A DNA stretch of 64,000 nt from Bacterioplanoides sp. SCSIO 12839 (GTDB lineage Bacteria > Pseudomonadota > Gammaproteobacteria > Pseudomonadales > Oceanobacteraceae). Under the pieces are notes generated by a model, which saw nothing but the letters and a program-made list of their open reading frames with translations, did no database searches and was not told where the DNA came from. Shown here one piece after another: positions 63,166 to 64,000 of this stretch. The translations under genes and the position numbers were made by a program. The stretch lies in NCBI RefSeq assembly GCF_024397975.1, contig NZ_CP073745.1, forward strand, positions 252,501 to 316,500. Reading direction: 5' to 3'. The stretch's first letter is position 1. The number at the start of each line of letters is the position of its first letter.

Positions 63166-64000
63166 TTACAGCTGAGCGAATTGTTGTTGGATAAATTCGA
63201 TAAAAGCTGTCAGCCGCACCGGCTGGTATTTATCTTTGTGATAAATGGCGTAGAAGGGAACCAGCGGAATTTCCCAGTCGCTGAATACCGGGATTAACAA
63301 GCCTTGTTGTATTTCCCGGTGGCAGTACATGCTGGGTACCCGGATCACGCCATTGCCATCACAAGCAGCGCGAATCAGCGCCCGGCCGTTTTTGCATTGC
63401 AAGCGGCCATCCACATGCACGTCACTGGTTTGTTGTTTCTGGTGTTTCTGCTGAAACTTCCAGTGTTTGACCGACCCGGTTAAGCAGGGAATGGTATTCA
63501 GTTGCCGTGGATGATCCAGCTTGGGATGCTGGCTCAGAAACTCCGGACTGGCTAGCGTATCCATTTTTAAGTCGGTGAGTTTTTTACCGACAAACCCGGC
63601 ATCCTGTAACTCGCCCATACGAAAGGCGATATCAAATTCATCCTGAATTAAATCAATCCGGTGACTGGAAAAATCCAGCTCAATATCAACTTTATCGTGT
63701 TGTTGCATAAAGGCACTGGCCATCGAAGCGACCAGGTCTTCACCTATTGGCCCGCCAACACTGTTAATCCGAATGAGGCCCTGAATTTCTCGGGTATTAT
63801 CCACCGCGGCCAGAGCGGCTTGCTCCAGTTGTTGTAATGCCGTTTGTGCCTGTTGATAAAACTGCTTGCCGGCATCGGTTAATTTCAGCGAGCGGGTGGT
63901 GCGGATCATCAGGCTGACGCCGAGCTGTTTCTCTAACGCGCTAAGCTGGCGTGATACGTGGGAACGTGACACATCCAGCACCTCTGCCGCACGTGTAAAG
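63166..64000 (-). CDS. LysR-family transcriptional regulator (5' end beyond window)
   Basis: The frame is open to the right edge. The visible N-terminus reads FTRAAEVLDVSRSHVSRQLS, the second half of the LysR helix-turn-helix, so about 15-20 residues lie outside. It has the substrate-binding domain with RINSVGGPIGEDLVASMASA, DIELDFSSHRIDLIQDEFDI and RVPSMYCHREIQQGLLIPVF. It is of the DsdC/CrgA-like subgroup that often regulates a divergent gene beyond the window. The effector is unknown. Confidence 0.9.
   Translation of the reverse strand, partial: FTRAAEVLDVSRSHVSRQLSALEKQLGVSLMIRTTRSLKLTDAGKQFYQQAQTALQQLEQAALAAVDNTREIQGLIRINSVGGPIGEDLVASMASAFMQQHDKVDIELDFSSHRIDLIQDEFDIAFRMGELQDAGFVGKKLTDLKMDTLASPEFLSQHPKLDHPRQLNTIPCLTGSVKHWKFQQKHQKQQTSDVHVDGRLQCKNGRALIRAACDGNGVIRVPSMYCHREIQQGLLIPVFSDWEIPLVPFYAIYHKDKYQPVRLTAFIEFIQQQFAQL

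Overview
The window looks like chromosomal DNA of a marine gammaproteobacterium of the Oceanospirillales type (inference). The support is the gene content and order: yggT-proC-yggS divergent from pilT-pilU as in Pseudomonas, a PomAB-type flagellar stator next to xseB-ispA-dxs, and a complete pstSCAB-phoU locus with a porin. No tRNA, CRISPR array, transposase or prophage gene was seen.

Layout. 1-2194: 3' part of a 23S rRNA gene, 5S rRNA and a strong terminator. 2416-18851: a surface-glycan cluster inserted directly behind the rRNA operon, visibly AT-richer than the rest (hand count 27% GC at 10201-10260 against 57% at 26701-26760). It has a plus-strand operon (ABC exporter Wzm/Wzt, sulfotransferase-like protein, GT2-GT4 fusion, an unusual GT2-like protein, a 2OG-Fe(II) oxygenase, an asparagine-synthase-like protein). 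A minus-strand operon follows (two more copies of the unusual GT2-like protein, a methyltransferase, an acyltransferase, a sulfatase), then two plus-strand rhamnosyltransferase-like GT2 genes. No sugar-nucleotide or initiating-transferase gene is present, so precursors must come from elsewhere.

18986-23970: a DyP peroxidase operon with two related uncharacterised proteins, divergent from topB across a spacer holding a perfect CTGT-N8-ACAG LexA-like box. 24113-28846: yggT, proC, yggS and pilTU. 29032-33773: a catabolic operon of an acyl-CoA dehydrogenase, two SDRs, an APH-like kinase and a histidine phosphatase; the kinase and dehydrogenase pair recalls ACAD10/11 and the Lva 4-hydroxyacyl-CoA route. 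33857-44064: SMP-30-like protein, subtilisin-like lipoprotein, comM, EAL protein, rep and rsmE. 44308-53346: PilZ protein, pomB, pomA, xseB, ispA, dxs, a histidine kinase, a response regulator with a degraded HD-GYP domain, and ribA. 53490-55165: a membrane zinc peptidase and a Gln-rich coiled-coil membrane protein, separated by a palindromic repeat.

55283-62247 is the phosphate regulon: pstS, pstC, pstA, pstB, phoU and a porin. Both pstS and the porin are preceded by long arrays of 7-bp PhoB half-sites at exact 11-bp spacing, arguing that uptake across both membranes is co-induced by phosphate starvation. The window closes with an SDR and a LysR regulator cut by the right edge.

The least explained parts are the triplicated DGARM GT2-like family with its oxygenase and AsnB-like partners, the DyP operon with its paralogous pair, and a dispersed ~145-bp palindromic repeat (three copies, one supplying a gene's stop codon).
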